From JBBTDV01 sp038042605 (GTDB lineage Bacteria > Bdellovibrionota > UBA1018), in assembly GCA_964358645.1 (NCBI GenBank), contig CAYHPW010000003.1, positions 1-64,000 on the forward strand: 64,000 nt of DNA, in the 5' to 3' direction. The translations under genes and the position numbers were made by a program. The first letter of the stretch is position 1. Every line of letters starts with the position of its first letter. Below, in pieces: positions 25,439-33,823 of this stretch. Under the pieces are notes generated by a model. That model was not told the DNA's origin, did not search any database, and saw nothing but the letters and a program-made list of their open reading frames with translations.

Positions 25439-27136
25439 ATGCGCCATGAAAAAACAAAATGGTACGGTTGGGGCAGTGAGGGGCACTTCTTTGGCTTGGA
25501 GAAGCGTGGCAAGCTACAAGCCTATCTTAAGAAGCACGGACTTCTAAAAGAACTTAAGCCAAAGTTTTCCGCGCCCATTGAATCAGTGAAATGTCCTAAG
25601 TCATCTCTTCCTCCTGAAATGCTATCTAGACTTGCTAAGATAGTTGGCGAAGACAGTTGCAATGTGACTGATCAAGCCAGGGTCAGGAACGCCGCCGGAA
25701 AGAGTTATCGTGATCTGCTAAACATGCGCAGTCTTAAACTTGGTGCGGCTCCTGATGTGTTGATTTGTCCAGCGAACGAAGAACAGATAAAAAATATTTT
25801 AAATTTTTGCGGTGAAAACGAGATCGCGGTCGTGCCTTTTGGTGGAGGGAGCAGTGTTGTAGGTGGAGTTGAGCCAGAGCGCGGCAGTTTCCGTTATCTT
25901 GCCGCACTGAATACGGCAAGGCTTGACCGGGTTCTTGATATAGATAAAAAATCCATGACAGCAAAAGTCGAGGCCGGTATTTACGGCCCCCAACTGGAAT
26001 CGGCGCTCGGTCAGCATGGATTTATGCTCGGGCACTTTCCGCAGTCATTTGAATTTTCAACACTAGGGGGGTGGATAGCGGCTAGATCGTCCGGGCAGAA
26101 TTCAATCCTTTATGGCGGCATAGAAGATATGGTTGTGGCGCTTGATGTAGTCTCTCCCATTGGAGGGACTGTGCGCACTTTGTATGCACCTAGGCATGCA
26201 TGCGGGCCGGATATCAAGGAAATCTTTGTAGGAAGCGAGGGCACGCTTGGTTTGATAAGCTCTGCCACGCTTAGGATAAGCCGCATACCAGAGGTTCAGG
26301 ATTACTCGATGTATATTTTCAGCAGCTTCGAAGAAGCCTCGGAAGCCGCGCGCGCAGTTGCCCAATCCGGCTGCAAACCAGCTATGGTGCGTGTGTCTGA
26401 TGAAGAAGAGTCGCTGGCTATGTTTGCAATGTCAGGCGGTGGGCATGGCTTTTTTAGTGGCCTCATTTCCAGTGCTGCTAAAACATATTTCGGCCTGCGT
26501 GGTGTATGGCTGTCAAAGGGGTTTTCTGTCATGCTTGTTGGTTTTGAAGGTGGAAGCGATGAAGTTGAGCGCGCCAAGACCGCTTTCATTGAGATCATGG
26601 TTGATTTCAAATGCGTGGGTGCTGGATCGTCGCCAGGGAAAAAGTGGCTTAAAGAGCGCTTTGAGCTTCCGTATCTGCGTGATGACCTTATGGATAACGG
26701 GCTTTTTGTTGAGACGTTAGAAACAGCTACCACATGGTCAAATTTCCAGCGTCTTTACAATGGCGTAAGAGAGGCTGTTGATGCTGAATGTGGACGTCAG
26801 AATGCGGCAAGGCTTATCTTCACGCATATTTCACATCTTTATCATGAAGGTGCTTCGCTTTATTTTACGATTATTGCGCGCAAGCTTGATGACGATCCGC
26901 TCGGCCAGTGGCGCTCGATCAAGGAGGCCGCAAGTACTGCTATTGTGGCCAACTCAGGCGTGATCAGCCACCATCATGGGATTGGGATTGATCATAAGTC
27001 GCATCTTCACTGGGGTGTGGCGGAGCATGGCATGATCAAAGGGGTAAAGTCAGCTTTGGATCCCAATGGTATCATGAATCCGCTTAAACTTTTTGACGTT
27101 AAGCATGTTGGAAAGGAAATTTCTGAGAAAGTATGA
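25439..27136 (+). CDS. FAD-binding oxidase, alkyldihydroxyacetonephosphate synthase-like
   Basis: This 565-residue VAO-family flavoprotein resembles alkyl-DHAP synthase, which swaps the acyl group of acyl-DHAP for a fatty alcohol to make ether lipids. Signs are the N-terminal KTKWYGWGSEG, the FAD-binding PFGGGSSVVGGVEP, ASTAIV-NSGVISHHHGIGIDH with the His cluster, and LDPNGIMNPLKL at the end. The start codon directly follows the previous stop, and a 4 bp ATGA overlap joins it to the lipid kinase gene, which supports a lipid role (inference). Related FAD-linked dehydrogenases with other substrates are an alternative. Confidence 0.85.
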   Translation: MRHEKTKWYGWGSEGHFFGLEKRGKLQAYLKKHGLLKELKPKFSAPIESVKCPKSSLPPEMLSRLAKIVGEDSCNVTDQARVRNAAGKSYRDLLNMRSLKLGAAPDVLICPANEEQIKNILNFCGENEIAVVPFGGGSSVVGGVEPERGSFRYLAALNTARLDRVLDIDKKSMTAKVEAGIYGPQLESALGQHGFMLGHFPQSFEFSTLGGWIAARSSGQNSILYGGIEDMVVALDVVSPIGGTVRTLYAPRHACGPDIKEIFVGSEGTLGLISSATLRISRIPEVQDYSMYIFSSFEEASEAARAVAQSGCKPAMVRVSDEEESLAMFAMSGGGHGFFSGLISSAAKTYFGLRGVWLSKGFSVMLVGFEGGSDEVERAKTAFIEIMVDFKCVGAGSSPGKKWLKERFELPYLRDDLMDNGLFVETLETATTWSNFQRLYNGVREAVDAECGRQNAARLIFTHISHLYHEGASLYFTIIARKLDDDPLGQWRSIKEAASTAIVANSGVISHHHGIGIDHKSHLHWGVAEHGMIKGVKSALDPNGIMNPLKLFDVKHVGKEISEKV

Positions 27137-28071
27137 AACGAAGATTTGTTTTTAACCCATCTGCCGGCAGGGCTGTAAGCAGCAGAAAACTACAGAAGCT
27201 TAAAGATTTTTTTGCGCAGGTCACAGGATCATTTGATTATATAATCCCGCAGGGACGCGCAGGTACCATCAGTGAGACAAGGAAGGCGCTTCATGAGGGT
27301 ATTGATCAGATAGTCGCTGTCGGTGGGGATGGTACACTTAACGCCGTTGTTAACGGTTTTTTTGAAAATGGCGCATTGATTCGGCCTGAGGCTTGTCTTG
27401 CAATTGCTCCAGTGGGGACAGGCTCGGATTATTTCAGATCGATTAAAGGAGAGCTTAAAAAATCCGCTTGGCCTGACATAGTGCTTAAGCCGCAGGTAAA
27501 AGCTGTGGATGTAGGTGTGCTTCGAATGGATTGTGGTGGTGCGGCTGGCAAATCGGAACCGCGCTATTTCATCAATGCCACAAGTTTCGGCATGAGTGCT
27601 GAGATTGTGCAAGAAAAGGAGAGATCTTTTCCACTATGGTTGCCGAGATCGATGGCGTATTTGGTGCCGACGCTTAAGAAAGGTCTATGTCCTAAGTCGG
27701 TGAGGGCGACGCTTAGGATTGATGGCAATTCGACAGATGTGGAAATCATGGCAATGTTTGTTTCAAAAGGGCGTTATGCTGGCGGTGGGATGCGTTTTGC
27801 GGCAGGTGCATCGCTTGATGATGGTTTTTTTGAAGTCACTGTTTTTGGCAAGTTATCTGTGATGGATGTTCTGATGAATCTTGGTAGCCTTTATAGTGGC
27901 GATTTCTCAAAGGTCCCTGGAGTCAGTAAATACAAGGCGTCTCGTGTGGATATCGAATGTGTAAAGCCAGTGGCAGTTGAGTATGACGGAGAGCCGGAGG
28001 GCGTGACCCCAGCCGATGTGTGTCTGCTACCTAAGGCGTTGAATGTATGTTTCCCGTCTAATTCTCTATAG
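27133..28071 (+). CDS. Diacylglycerol/lipid kinase family protein (YegS/BmrU type)
   Basis: This 312-residue cytosolic kinase has RFVFNPSAG at the N-terminus, the nucleotide motif AVGGDGTLNAVVNG and APVGTGSDYFR (GTGSD in place of the more usual GTxND), and a C-terminal beta domain ending VEYDGEP. Members phosphorylate diacylglycerol or similar lipids. It overlaps the alkyl-DHAP synthase-like gene by 4 bp. Its end overlaps the cysteine-repeat gene on the other strand by 14 bp. Confidence 0.9.
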   Translation: MKRRFVFNPSAGRAVSSRKLQKLKDFFAQVTGSFDYIIPQGRAGTISETRKALHEGIDQIVAVGGDGTLNAVVNGFFENGALIRPEACLAIAPVGTGSDYFRSIKGELKKSAWPDIVLKPQVKAVDVGVLRMDCGGAAGKSEPRYFINATSFGMSAEIVQEKERSFPLWLPRSMAYLVPTLKKGLCPKSVRATLRIDGNSTDVEIMAMFVSKGRYAGGGMRFAAGASLDDGFFEVTVFGKLSVMDVLMNLGSLYSGDFSKVPGVSKYKASRVDIECVKPVAVEYDGEPEGVTPADVCLLPKALNVCFPSNSL

Positions 28072-28588
28072 CGTATGGATTAATATTTAGCGTACAGCCA
28101 AACTGTTCATGTTCATATATCGGATAATTATCGCACTTAGAAGCTGTACAGCCAAACTGTTGATTTTCATATTTCGGATAATTGTCGCACTTAGAAGCTG
28201 TACAACCGAACTGTTGATTTTCATATTTCGGATAATTGTCGCACTTAGAAGCTGTACAGCCGAACTGTTGATTTTCATATTTCGGATAATGGCCGCACTC
28301 AAAAGCAGTACAACCAAAATGTTGATTTTTATCTATCGGATAATAGCCACACTCAAAAGCAGTACAACCAAACTGTCGATATGGATCTATCGGATAATAG
28401 TCGCATAGTTTAGATGTACACCCTAATTGGCGTCCTTCTTTAATGTCGTAAGTACCACATTTTTCTGAAGTACATCCGAGCTGTTTCCCTGGCGGGACCC
28501 AGATGGAGTAGCAACCTTCTCCAGCGAAGGCAGATGGGTAAATAATATTTATTGAAAAAACAGCTACAGCTATCAGCACACTTTTCAT
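28058..28588 (-). CDS. Secreted cysteine-repeat protein, unknown function
   Basis: This protein of 176 residues has a signal peptide (SVLIAVAVFSINIIYPSAFA) and then seven full plus one partial copies of an 18-residue repeat with consensus xQFGCTxxxCxxYPxxxx. Each repeat has two cysteines five apart. ATG 28588 is chosen because GGAGG lies eight bases before it and the signal peptide starts there; the frame is open further up to 28696. The encoding DNA is a 54 bp tandem repeat whose central copies are almost identical. I recognise no family. Disulfide cross-linking or metal binding at the surface is a guess. Confidence 0.75.
   Translation of the reverse strand: MKSVLIAVAVFSINIIYPSAFAGEGCYSIWVPPGKQLGCTSEKCGTYDIKEGRQLGCTSKLCDYYPIDPYRQFGCTAFECGYYPIDKNQHFGCTAFECGHYPKYENQQFGCTASKCDNYPKYENQQFGCTASKCDNYPKYENQQFGCTASKCDNYPIYEHEQFGCTLNINPYAIEN
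28085..28470 (-). repeat. 54 bp tandem repeat array within cysteine-repeat gene
   Basis: About seven 54 bp units encode the 18-residue repeats. Units centred near 28120-28290 differ by only a few bases, while the outer units are more diverged, a pattern of recent expansion by slippage or unequal exchange in the middle. Confidence 0.8.
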
Positions 28589-28682
28589 GGTCGGTACCTC
28601 CATGGCGTGGTGATATATAACCCTACGCGTCAAGATAGTCAATACTATTCTAGTTTGCTCATGTATTTGTATTAATAATAGC

Positions 28683-28977
28683 TTAAAAATATCCACTACT
28701 TAGCCATCCTCGCAAACCAAAAGCCAAAATTGGTGGAGCGGCCTCTGACTTGATCAATAATTTGGTCCCATTTTTTAATGAGTGAGCCTGATCCGTGTGG
28801 AAAACATAGTAGACCTCTTTCGTAACCAGTTGCGTAACGAGGGTGCGAGAACGCAGTATCAGAGCTATTCTCGCAGCCGCAGCAGCAACTGGTTACGAAA
28901 GAGGTCTAATTCTTTTCGCCTTGTTTAGCGCCATTTTCCACCATGTCAAAAATCAGCGTGTCCGTTCGTGCAAACAT
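28683..28977 (-). pseudogene. Possible 65-codon ORF interrupted by a palindromic element
   Basis: The minus strand has ATG 28977 with 23 codons (MFARTDTLIFDMVENGAK...) before TAG at the edge of the inverted-repeat element. If the element (28812-28906) and one flanking TA are removed, the frame continues for 42 more codons (YYVFHTDQAHSLKNGTKLL... to ...LSSGYF) and stops at 28683-28685. The rejoined length is 198 nt, a multiple of three. No strong ribosome binding site is seen and I recognise no family, so this may be chance. Confidence 0.35.
28810..28908. mobile_element. Palindromic MITE-like element, 24 bp perfect inverted repeats, TA-flanked
   Basis: The arms at 28810-28833 and 28885-28908 are perfect 24-base reverse complements (TAGACCTCTTTCG... 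and ...CGAAAGAGGTCTA). A second 8 bp stem TGCGAGAA/TTCTCGCA lies inside (28844-28851, 28868-28875). If the outer TA is the target duplication, the element is 95 bp (28812-28906) with 22 bp ends, as in small non-autonomous relatives of IS630/mariner elements. It has no transposase. A long RNA hairpin with another role is the alternative. I see one copy in the window. Confidence 0.55.
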
Positions 28978-29037
28978 AATTTTTTTTCTTTCATGTCAGT
29001 ACTTGAAAAAAAATAAAAACTCCGTCTAAAGTATTAC

Positions 29038-31368
29038 ATGGCCAAAAAAGCACTGATCATCGTCGAATCGCCGTCAAAAGCAAAAACAATCCAGAAATAT
29101 CTGGGCAGGGATTATGTCGTTAAGGCAAGCGTGGGTCACATCAAGGATCTGCCAAAGAGCAAGCTAGGCGTGGATGTTGAAAAAGGATTCTCACCAGATT
29201 ACCAACTTATTACGTCGAAAGCAAAAGTGATAAGCGACTTGCGCAAAGCCTCGGAGAGCGTGCCTGAGCTGTTCCTTGCCACAGACCCTGACCGCGAGGG
29301 CGAGGCGATAGCATGGCACATAAACGAGGAACTGAAAACCCGCGGCAAGAAAGTCCATCGCATCTTGTTCAACTCGATCACGAAGCCAGCCATCATCGAG
29401 GCCATCAATCATCCAACAAAACTTAATACAGCGAAATACCATGCCCAACAGGCAAGGCGCGTCCTTGATAGGCTCGTGGGCTACAAGATAAGCCCGCTTT
29501 TATGGGAAAAAGTAAAGCGTGGCATATCAGCCGGACGCGTGCAGTCAGTCGCGCTCAGAATGGTGGTGGAACGAGATTCTGAAATAAACAAATTTAAGCC
29601 GGAGGAATATTGGTCCATTGACGGGACATTTAAGAAAGATGGTGTTGAATTCGACGCCTCACTGTTTAAGATCGATGGCGCCGATCCGGTGTTACCGAAT
29701 AAACAGACCACCGATGAACTGATCGAAAACATTAAAAATGTTGACTGGCGGATATCTTCAATCGAATACAAAGAGCGCTCGCGAAGGCCGTATCCCCCAT
29801 TCATAACAAGCAGGCTTCAACAAGACGCTGCCAGGAAGCTCGGATTCAGCGCCAAGAAAACCATGGCCGTAGCTCAGCGGCTATACGAAGGTCTTGACCT
29901 AGGAGACTTAGGCACTCACGGCTTGATCACTTATATGAGAACTGACTCAGTTCGTATCGACCCATCAGCATTGTCCGCAGTTCGGGAACATATAGCGGTG
30001 GAATATGGCAAGGAATACCTTCCTAGTGAACCAAACTTCTATAAATCCAAGAAAAGCGCGCAGGATGCTCACGAAGCGATACGTCCTGCATCGCTTGAGT
30101 TTAAACCGGAGAAAATCCAGCGGTATATTGAAAAAGACGACTTCAGGCTATACCAGCTCATCTGGAACCGCTTTGTCGCCTCGCAGATGAACGCAGCCAT
30201 TTATGACCAAACAGCTGTTGACATATCGTCAAAAGATCGCAAGGGGCGGGAGCAGGTCTTCCGCGCGGCAGGATCCGTGTTGAAGTTTGCCGGCTTCACA
30301 GCTGTTTACATGGTTGACCTTGAAGACGACGACAAGGATCAGCCCAAAAGTGGCTCCGCTTTAAAACTGCCAGCGATTAAAGAAGGTGATGCGGTTGTGC
30401 TTAATTCAACTTTGCCGGACCAGCACTTCACACAGGCCCCACCAAGATACACCGACGCCTCGCTGATACGCGACCTCGAGGAAAAAGGCATAGGTCGCCC
30501 ATCAACATATGCGGCTATTCTCTCGAACCTGCAAGATCGCGAGTACGTTGAAAAACGCGAGAATCGTTATTACCCAAGCGAGCTGGGTGTGGTTGTAACC
30601 GATCTGCTGGTTGCATCATTCCCGGATATACTAAACACCGAATTTACAGCCGACATGGAGAATCAACTCGATGACATCGAGGATGGCAAGGCTGATTGGC
30701 AGAAAACGCTTGAAAAATTCTGGAAGCCGTTTGAAAAAACACTTGAGCGCGCAAAGAAATACATGAAGAACATAAAGCGCCAGGAAGTGCCAACCGATAT
30801 CAATTGCGAAAAATGTGGACAAACGATGGTCATCAAGTGGGGGAAGCAGGGCTCTTTCCTGGCATGTTCGAATTACCCTGACTGCAAAAACACGCAGGAT
30901 TTCAAGAAAGACGAAAAAGGCGATATAGAAATCATCCCCAAAGAATATACTGATAAGAAATGTGAAAAATGCGGTAACCAGATGGTGATTAAAAACGGCA
31001 AGTACGGAAAATTCGTCGCTTGCAGCGATTACCCGAACTGCAAGTTCACGCTTCCGGTCACCCTAGGGATCAAATGCCCCGCATGCAAAGAGGGCGAGAT
31101 GGCCCAAAGACAATCGCGATATCGCCGGGTGTTTTACAGTTGTAGCAAGTGGCCGAATTGCACGTTTGCAATGTGGGACAAGCCGATCGAAAAGCCGTGC
31201 ATAAAATGCGGATTCCCCATAATGGCTGAAAAAATAACCAAACGGGCCGGGTTGTTTAATCGCTGCCCGCAAAAAGAATGCGGCCATATTGAAGTAATCG
31301 ATCCGGATGCTGGCAAGGCTGAACCAAAATCCACGGGCACATCATCAAAAGCTAAGGAAGTCGCGTAA
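29038..31368 (+). CDS. topA: DNA topoisomerase I
   Basis: This 776-residue type IA topoisomerase relaxes negative supercoils. The TOPRIM domain begins LIIVESPSKAKTIQKYLG with the acidic ATDPDREGEAIAWH, the active tyrosine lies in GLITYMRTDSVRI, and SAGRVQSVALR and AAILSNLQDREYV are typical. The C-terminus has four zinc-ribbon units (CEKCGQT...CSNYPDC, CEKCGNQ...CSDYPNC, CPACKEG...CSKWPNC, CIKCGFP...CPQKEC). It overlaps the convergent ddl gene by 17 bp. Confidence 0.98.
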   Translation: MAKKALIIVESPSKAKTIQKYLGRDYVVKASVGHIKDLPKSKLGVDVEKGFSPDYQLITSKAKVISDLRKASESVPELFLATDPDREGEAIAWHINEELKTRGKKVHRILFNSITKPAIIEAINHPTKLNTAKYHAQQARRVLDRLVGYKISPLLWEKVKRGISAGRVQSVALRMVVERDSEINKFKPEEYWSIDGTFKKDGVEFDASLFKIDGADPVLPNKQTTDELIENIKNVDWRISSIEYKERSRRPYPPFITSRLQQDAARKLGFSAKKTMAVAQRLYEGLDLGDLGTHGLITYMRTDSVRIDPSALSAVREHIAVEYGKEYLPSEPNFYKSKKSAQDAHEAIRPASLEFKPEKIQRYIEKDDFRLYQLIWNRFVASQMNAAIYDQTAVDISSKDRKGREQVFRAAGSVLKFAGFTAVYMVDLEDDDKDQPKSGSALKLPAIKEGDAVVLNSTLPDQHFTQAPPRYTDASLIRDLEEKGIGRPSTYAAILSNLQDREYVEKRENRYYPSELGVVVTDLLVASFPDILNTEFTADMENQLDDIEDGKADWQKTLEKFWKPFEKTLERAKKYMKNIKRQEVPTDINCEKCGQTMVIKWGKQGSFLACSNYPDCKNTQDFKKDEKGDIEIIPKEYTDKKCEKCGNQMVIKNGKYGKFVACSDYPNCKFTLPVTLGIKCPACKEGEMAQRQSRYRRVFYSCSKWPNCTFAMWDKPIEKPCIKCGFPIMAEKITKRAGLFNRCPQKECGHIEVIDPDAGKAEPKSTGTSSKAKEVA

Positions 31369-32419
31369 TATCCGCGAATTCGCGAAGAAGCTGCTTTTTG
31401 CGTTTATGCCTGGCTATTGCAAGATCGATGAGGCGTGACAGAAGTTCGCCATAGGCTATACCTGAAGCTTCCATCATTTTCGGATACATGCTTATGGAAG
31501 TGAAGCCAGGGATCGTGTTTATTTCGTTAAAGTATAAAACGCCAGACCCGCGTTCGAGAAAGAGATCGGCCCGCGCCATCCCTTCACAGCAGAGTGAGGC
31601 AAATACTTTAGCGGCCATATCCCTGGCGGCTTGAACCTGCTCTGGTGTCAAATCAGCTGGGATGTTTAATGAAGCACCGTTCTCATCGAGATATTTCGCT
31701 TCATAAGAATAAAACTCATGTGTCGGACAGACTTCACCTGGTACGCTGATGATCGGCTGGGAGCTTGGGTCAGCGCTTTCCAGGACCGCAACTTCAATCT
31801 CCCTGGCATTGATGGCACGTTCAACAAGCACTTTTAAGTCGTATTGAAATGCATCTTCCAGTGAGCTGGCTAACTCGGAGGCCGCATGGACCTTGTGAAC
31901 TCCAACGCTAGAGCCAAGATTGGCAGGCTTTATGAAAACAGGATAACCAAGCTTGCCCGAGCAGAGTTTTTCAAAAACCGCTGGACTGTTTTTCCACTCG
32001 TCCACGGTCAGGCAAAGATATGGTACAACAGCCACGCCGGCATCTCTGGCTAGACGCTTCGCCACGTCCTTGTCCATCCCAACAGCTGAGGCCAGTACCC
32101 CACAGCCGACGTAAGGCACTTCCGCGAGTTCCAATAATCCTTGAATTGTACCGTCCTCGCATAGTGGACCATGTATTACCGGGAAAACTACGTCAACATT
32201 AAGCACTGCAGAATTTGGATATGGCGGAAACACTACTTCTTTTCCGTTTTCACGCCACCGCCCATATTTATCTATCGTAACAGGCACGACCTCAAAACGT
32301 TCCTTATCCATGTGCTGCATTACGGAAGCCGCGGATCGTAATGAAACCTCGTGTTCGCCAGATCTGCCGCCAAAAAGGACCGCCACCCGGATTTTTTTTG
32401 ATCGCCCCATAATGAGCAT
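31352..32419 (-). CDS. ddl: D-alanine--D-alanine ligase
   Basis: This 355-residue ATP-grasp enzyme makes the D-Ala-D-Ala dipeptide for peptidoglycan. Motifs are VAVLFGGRSGEHEVSLRSA, FPVIHGPLCEDGTIQGLLE, VFIKPANLGSSVGVHKV, ARADLFLE and YFNEINTIPGFTSISMYPKM. ATG at 32419 or 32410 (MGRSKKIRV) may be used. The gene stands apart from the usual mur cluster, being convergent with topA and divergent from the glutamate dehydrogenase gene. Confidence 0.96.
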   Translation of the reverse strand: MLIMGRSKKIRVAVLFGGRSGEHEVSLRSAASVMQHMDKERFEVVPVTIDKYGRWRENGKEVVFPPYPNSAVLNVDVVFPVIHGPLCEDGTIQGLLELAEVPYVGCGVLASAVGMDKDVAKRLARDAGVAVVPYLCLTVDEWKNSPAVFEKLCSGKLGYPVFIKPANLGSSVGVHKVHAASELASSLEDAFQYDLKVLVERAINAREIEVAVLESADPSSQPIISVPGEVCPTHEFYSYEAKYLDENGASLNIPADLTPEQVQAARDMAAKVFASLCCEGMARADLFLERGSGVLYFNEINTIPGFTSISMYPKMMEASGIAYGELLSRLIDLAIARHKRKKQLLREFADITRLP

Positions 32420-32474
32420 CTTACCATGGTATATTTATTTTGTTGCAGCTTCGTTCTTGATTCGACATGAAATC

Positions 32475-32499
32475 GTAGTAATCTCCCTACTACGGGAGA
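32475..32499 (+). promoter_or_regulatory. Alternative hairpins masking the glutamate dehydrogenase ribosome binding site
   Basis: Two overlapping stems are possible: GTAGTA (32475-32480) with TACTAC (32488-32493), and TCTCCC (32482-32487) with GGGAGA (32494-32499). GGGAGA is the Shine-Dalgarno for ATG 32507. The two stems share loop and arm bases so only one can form fully, which would allow on/off control of translation. Both stems are only 6 bp. Confidence 0.35.
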
Positions 32500-32506
32500 A
32501 GAACCA

Positions 32507-33811
32507 ATGACAGACCAAGAATCCTATATGAACTCAAATCTCTGGGATACGAGTGAACTTTTTCGGAATGCAGTTCTGGAGTTAACCGATGCCGCAAATA
32601 CTATGCGGCTTGACCCAAACATAGCCGAGCGACTGAAATATCCGAAGCGGGCGCTTATCGTCAGCATACCTATACGTTTGGACGACGGAAGGATTCAGGT
32701 CTTTGAAGGCTACCGCGTTCAGCACAATATGACACTTGGGCCAGGCAAAGGCGGGATACGGTTTCATCCTGAAGTAAATCTTTCCGAAGTAGCTGGTCTG
32801 GCAATGCTGATGACATTTAAATGCTCACTCGTCGGATTGCCGCTAGGAGGAGCTAAAGGCGGCATACGTGTTGATCCGACAAAACTTTCACGCCAGGAAG
32901 CACAGGCCCTAACACGCAGGTACACGTCGGAAATAAATATGATCATAGGACCGGACAGGGATATTCCAGCCCCGGACGTGGGGACTGATTCCCAGCACAT
33001 GGCCTGGATAATGGATACTTTTTCGCAAGAAAGGGGATTCGCGATACCAGGAGTAGTCACCGGTAAACCAATCGAGATAGGTGGATCACTTGGTCGTGCG
33101 GAGAGCACGGGCCGCGGGGTCGTCTACACGATACAACATGCGGTAAAGCACCTGGCTTCTGTTGGCAAGGGATTGGGACGCATAGATTCAAGTATGACTG
33201 TGTCTGTGCAGGGTTTTGGAAAAGTAGGCAACGTCGCTGCGCAGGAGATATATCAACTTGGGGCTAAGGTAGTCGCGGTAAGTGATGTCGCTGGAGGGGT
33301 TTACAGCAAGAATGGTTTGAACATCCCAAATCTCTACAAGTATTTCATGAAAAACCATACGCTCGTCGGATACCCTGAGGCGGACGCGATTTCCAATGAG
33401 GAACTGTTCGCGCTACCTGTCGAAGTTCTTATACCTGCAGCAATTGATGGAGTCATAACCTCAAAGAATGTTGAAAAGGTTAAGGCTAAGATCATCGCGG
33501 AAGGGGCGAATGGACCACTAAGCAGCGAAGCAGTCAAATCAGTCGAAGAGAGGGGTGCTTTTCTTATTCCCGATGTTCTTTGTAACGCTGGAGGCGTGAT
33601 TGTCTCTTATTTTGAATGGGTGCAAGGCACGCAGAATCTTTTCTGGAGTGAGGAAGAAGTCAACAAACGCCTTGCTTCAGTGATGGAAAACGCGTTCAAG
33701 AAAGTCGTTGATGCCAAGACCAAGTATATGTGTGGCATGAAAACGGCTGCCTTGATTGTTGGAATCGAAAGATTAAACCGCGCCATGCTGCTTCGCGGGT
33801 TGTTCCCATAA
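32507..33811 (+). CDS. gdhA: Glutamate dehydrogenase (Glu/Leu/Phe/Val family)
   Basis: This 434-residue enzyme interconverts glutamate and 2-oxoglutarate plus ammonium. The substrate site KGGIRFHPEVN, catalytic-lysine motif PLGGAKGGIRVDP, DIPAPDVGTD, GGSLGRAESTGRGV and the Rossmann motif VQGFGKVGNVAA are clear. Length fits the hexameric NAD/NADP enzymes of the GluDH II type. The leader can form alternative hairpins around the ribosome binding site. It is followed closely by the phospholipase-like gene. Confidence 0.93.
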   Translation: MTDQESYMNSNLWDTSELFRNAVLELTDAANTMRLDPNIAERLKYPKRALIVSIPIRLDDGRIQVFEGYRVQHNMTLGPGKGGIRFHPEVNLSEVAGLAMLMTFKCSLVGLPLGGAKGGIRVDPTKLSRQEAQALTRRYTSEINMIIGPDRDIPAPDVGTDSQHMAWIMDTFSQERGFAIPGVVTGKPIEIGGSLGRAESTGRGVVYTIQHAVKHLASVGKGLGRIDSSMTVSVQGFGKVGNVAAQEIYQLGAKVVAVSDVAGGVYSKNGLNIPNLYKYFMKNHTLVGYPEADAISNEELFALPVEVLIPAAIDGVITSKNVEKVKAKIIAEGANGPLSSEAVKSVEERGAFLIPDVLCNAGGVIVSYFEWVQGTQNLFWSEEEVNKRLASVMENAFKKVVDAKTKYMCGMKTAALIVGIERLNRAMLLRGLFP

Positions 33812-33823
33812 GGAGCCAGTAAG

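Noticed and set aside
28109..28408. A 99-codon plus-strand ORF opposite the cysteine-repeat gene
   Set aside because: It is the antisense shadow of the 54 bp repeats; it has no ribosome binding site and gives repetitive hydrophobic nonsense, while the minus-strand frame has a signal peptide and conserved Cys pattern.
28696..28977. An in-frame TAG read-through (pyrrolysine-like) gene across the palindromic element
   Set aside because: The frame stays open after the TAG through the element, but has no start codon there and the inverted arms simply encode mirrored nonsense. Insertion into a small ORF explains the pattern better.
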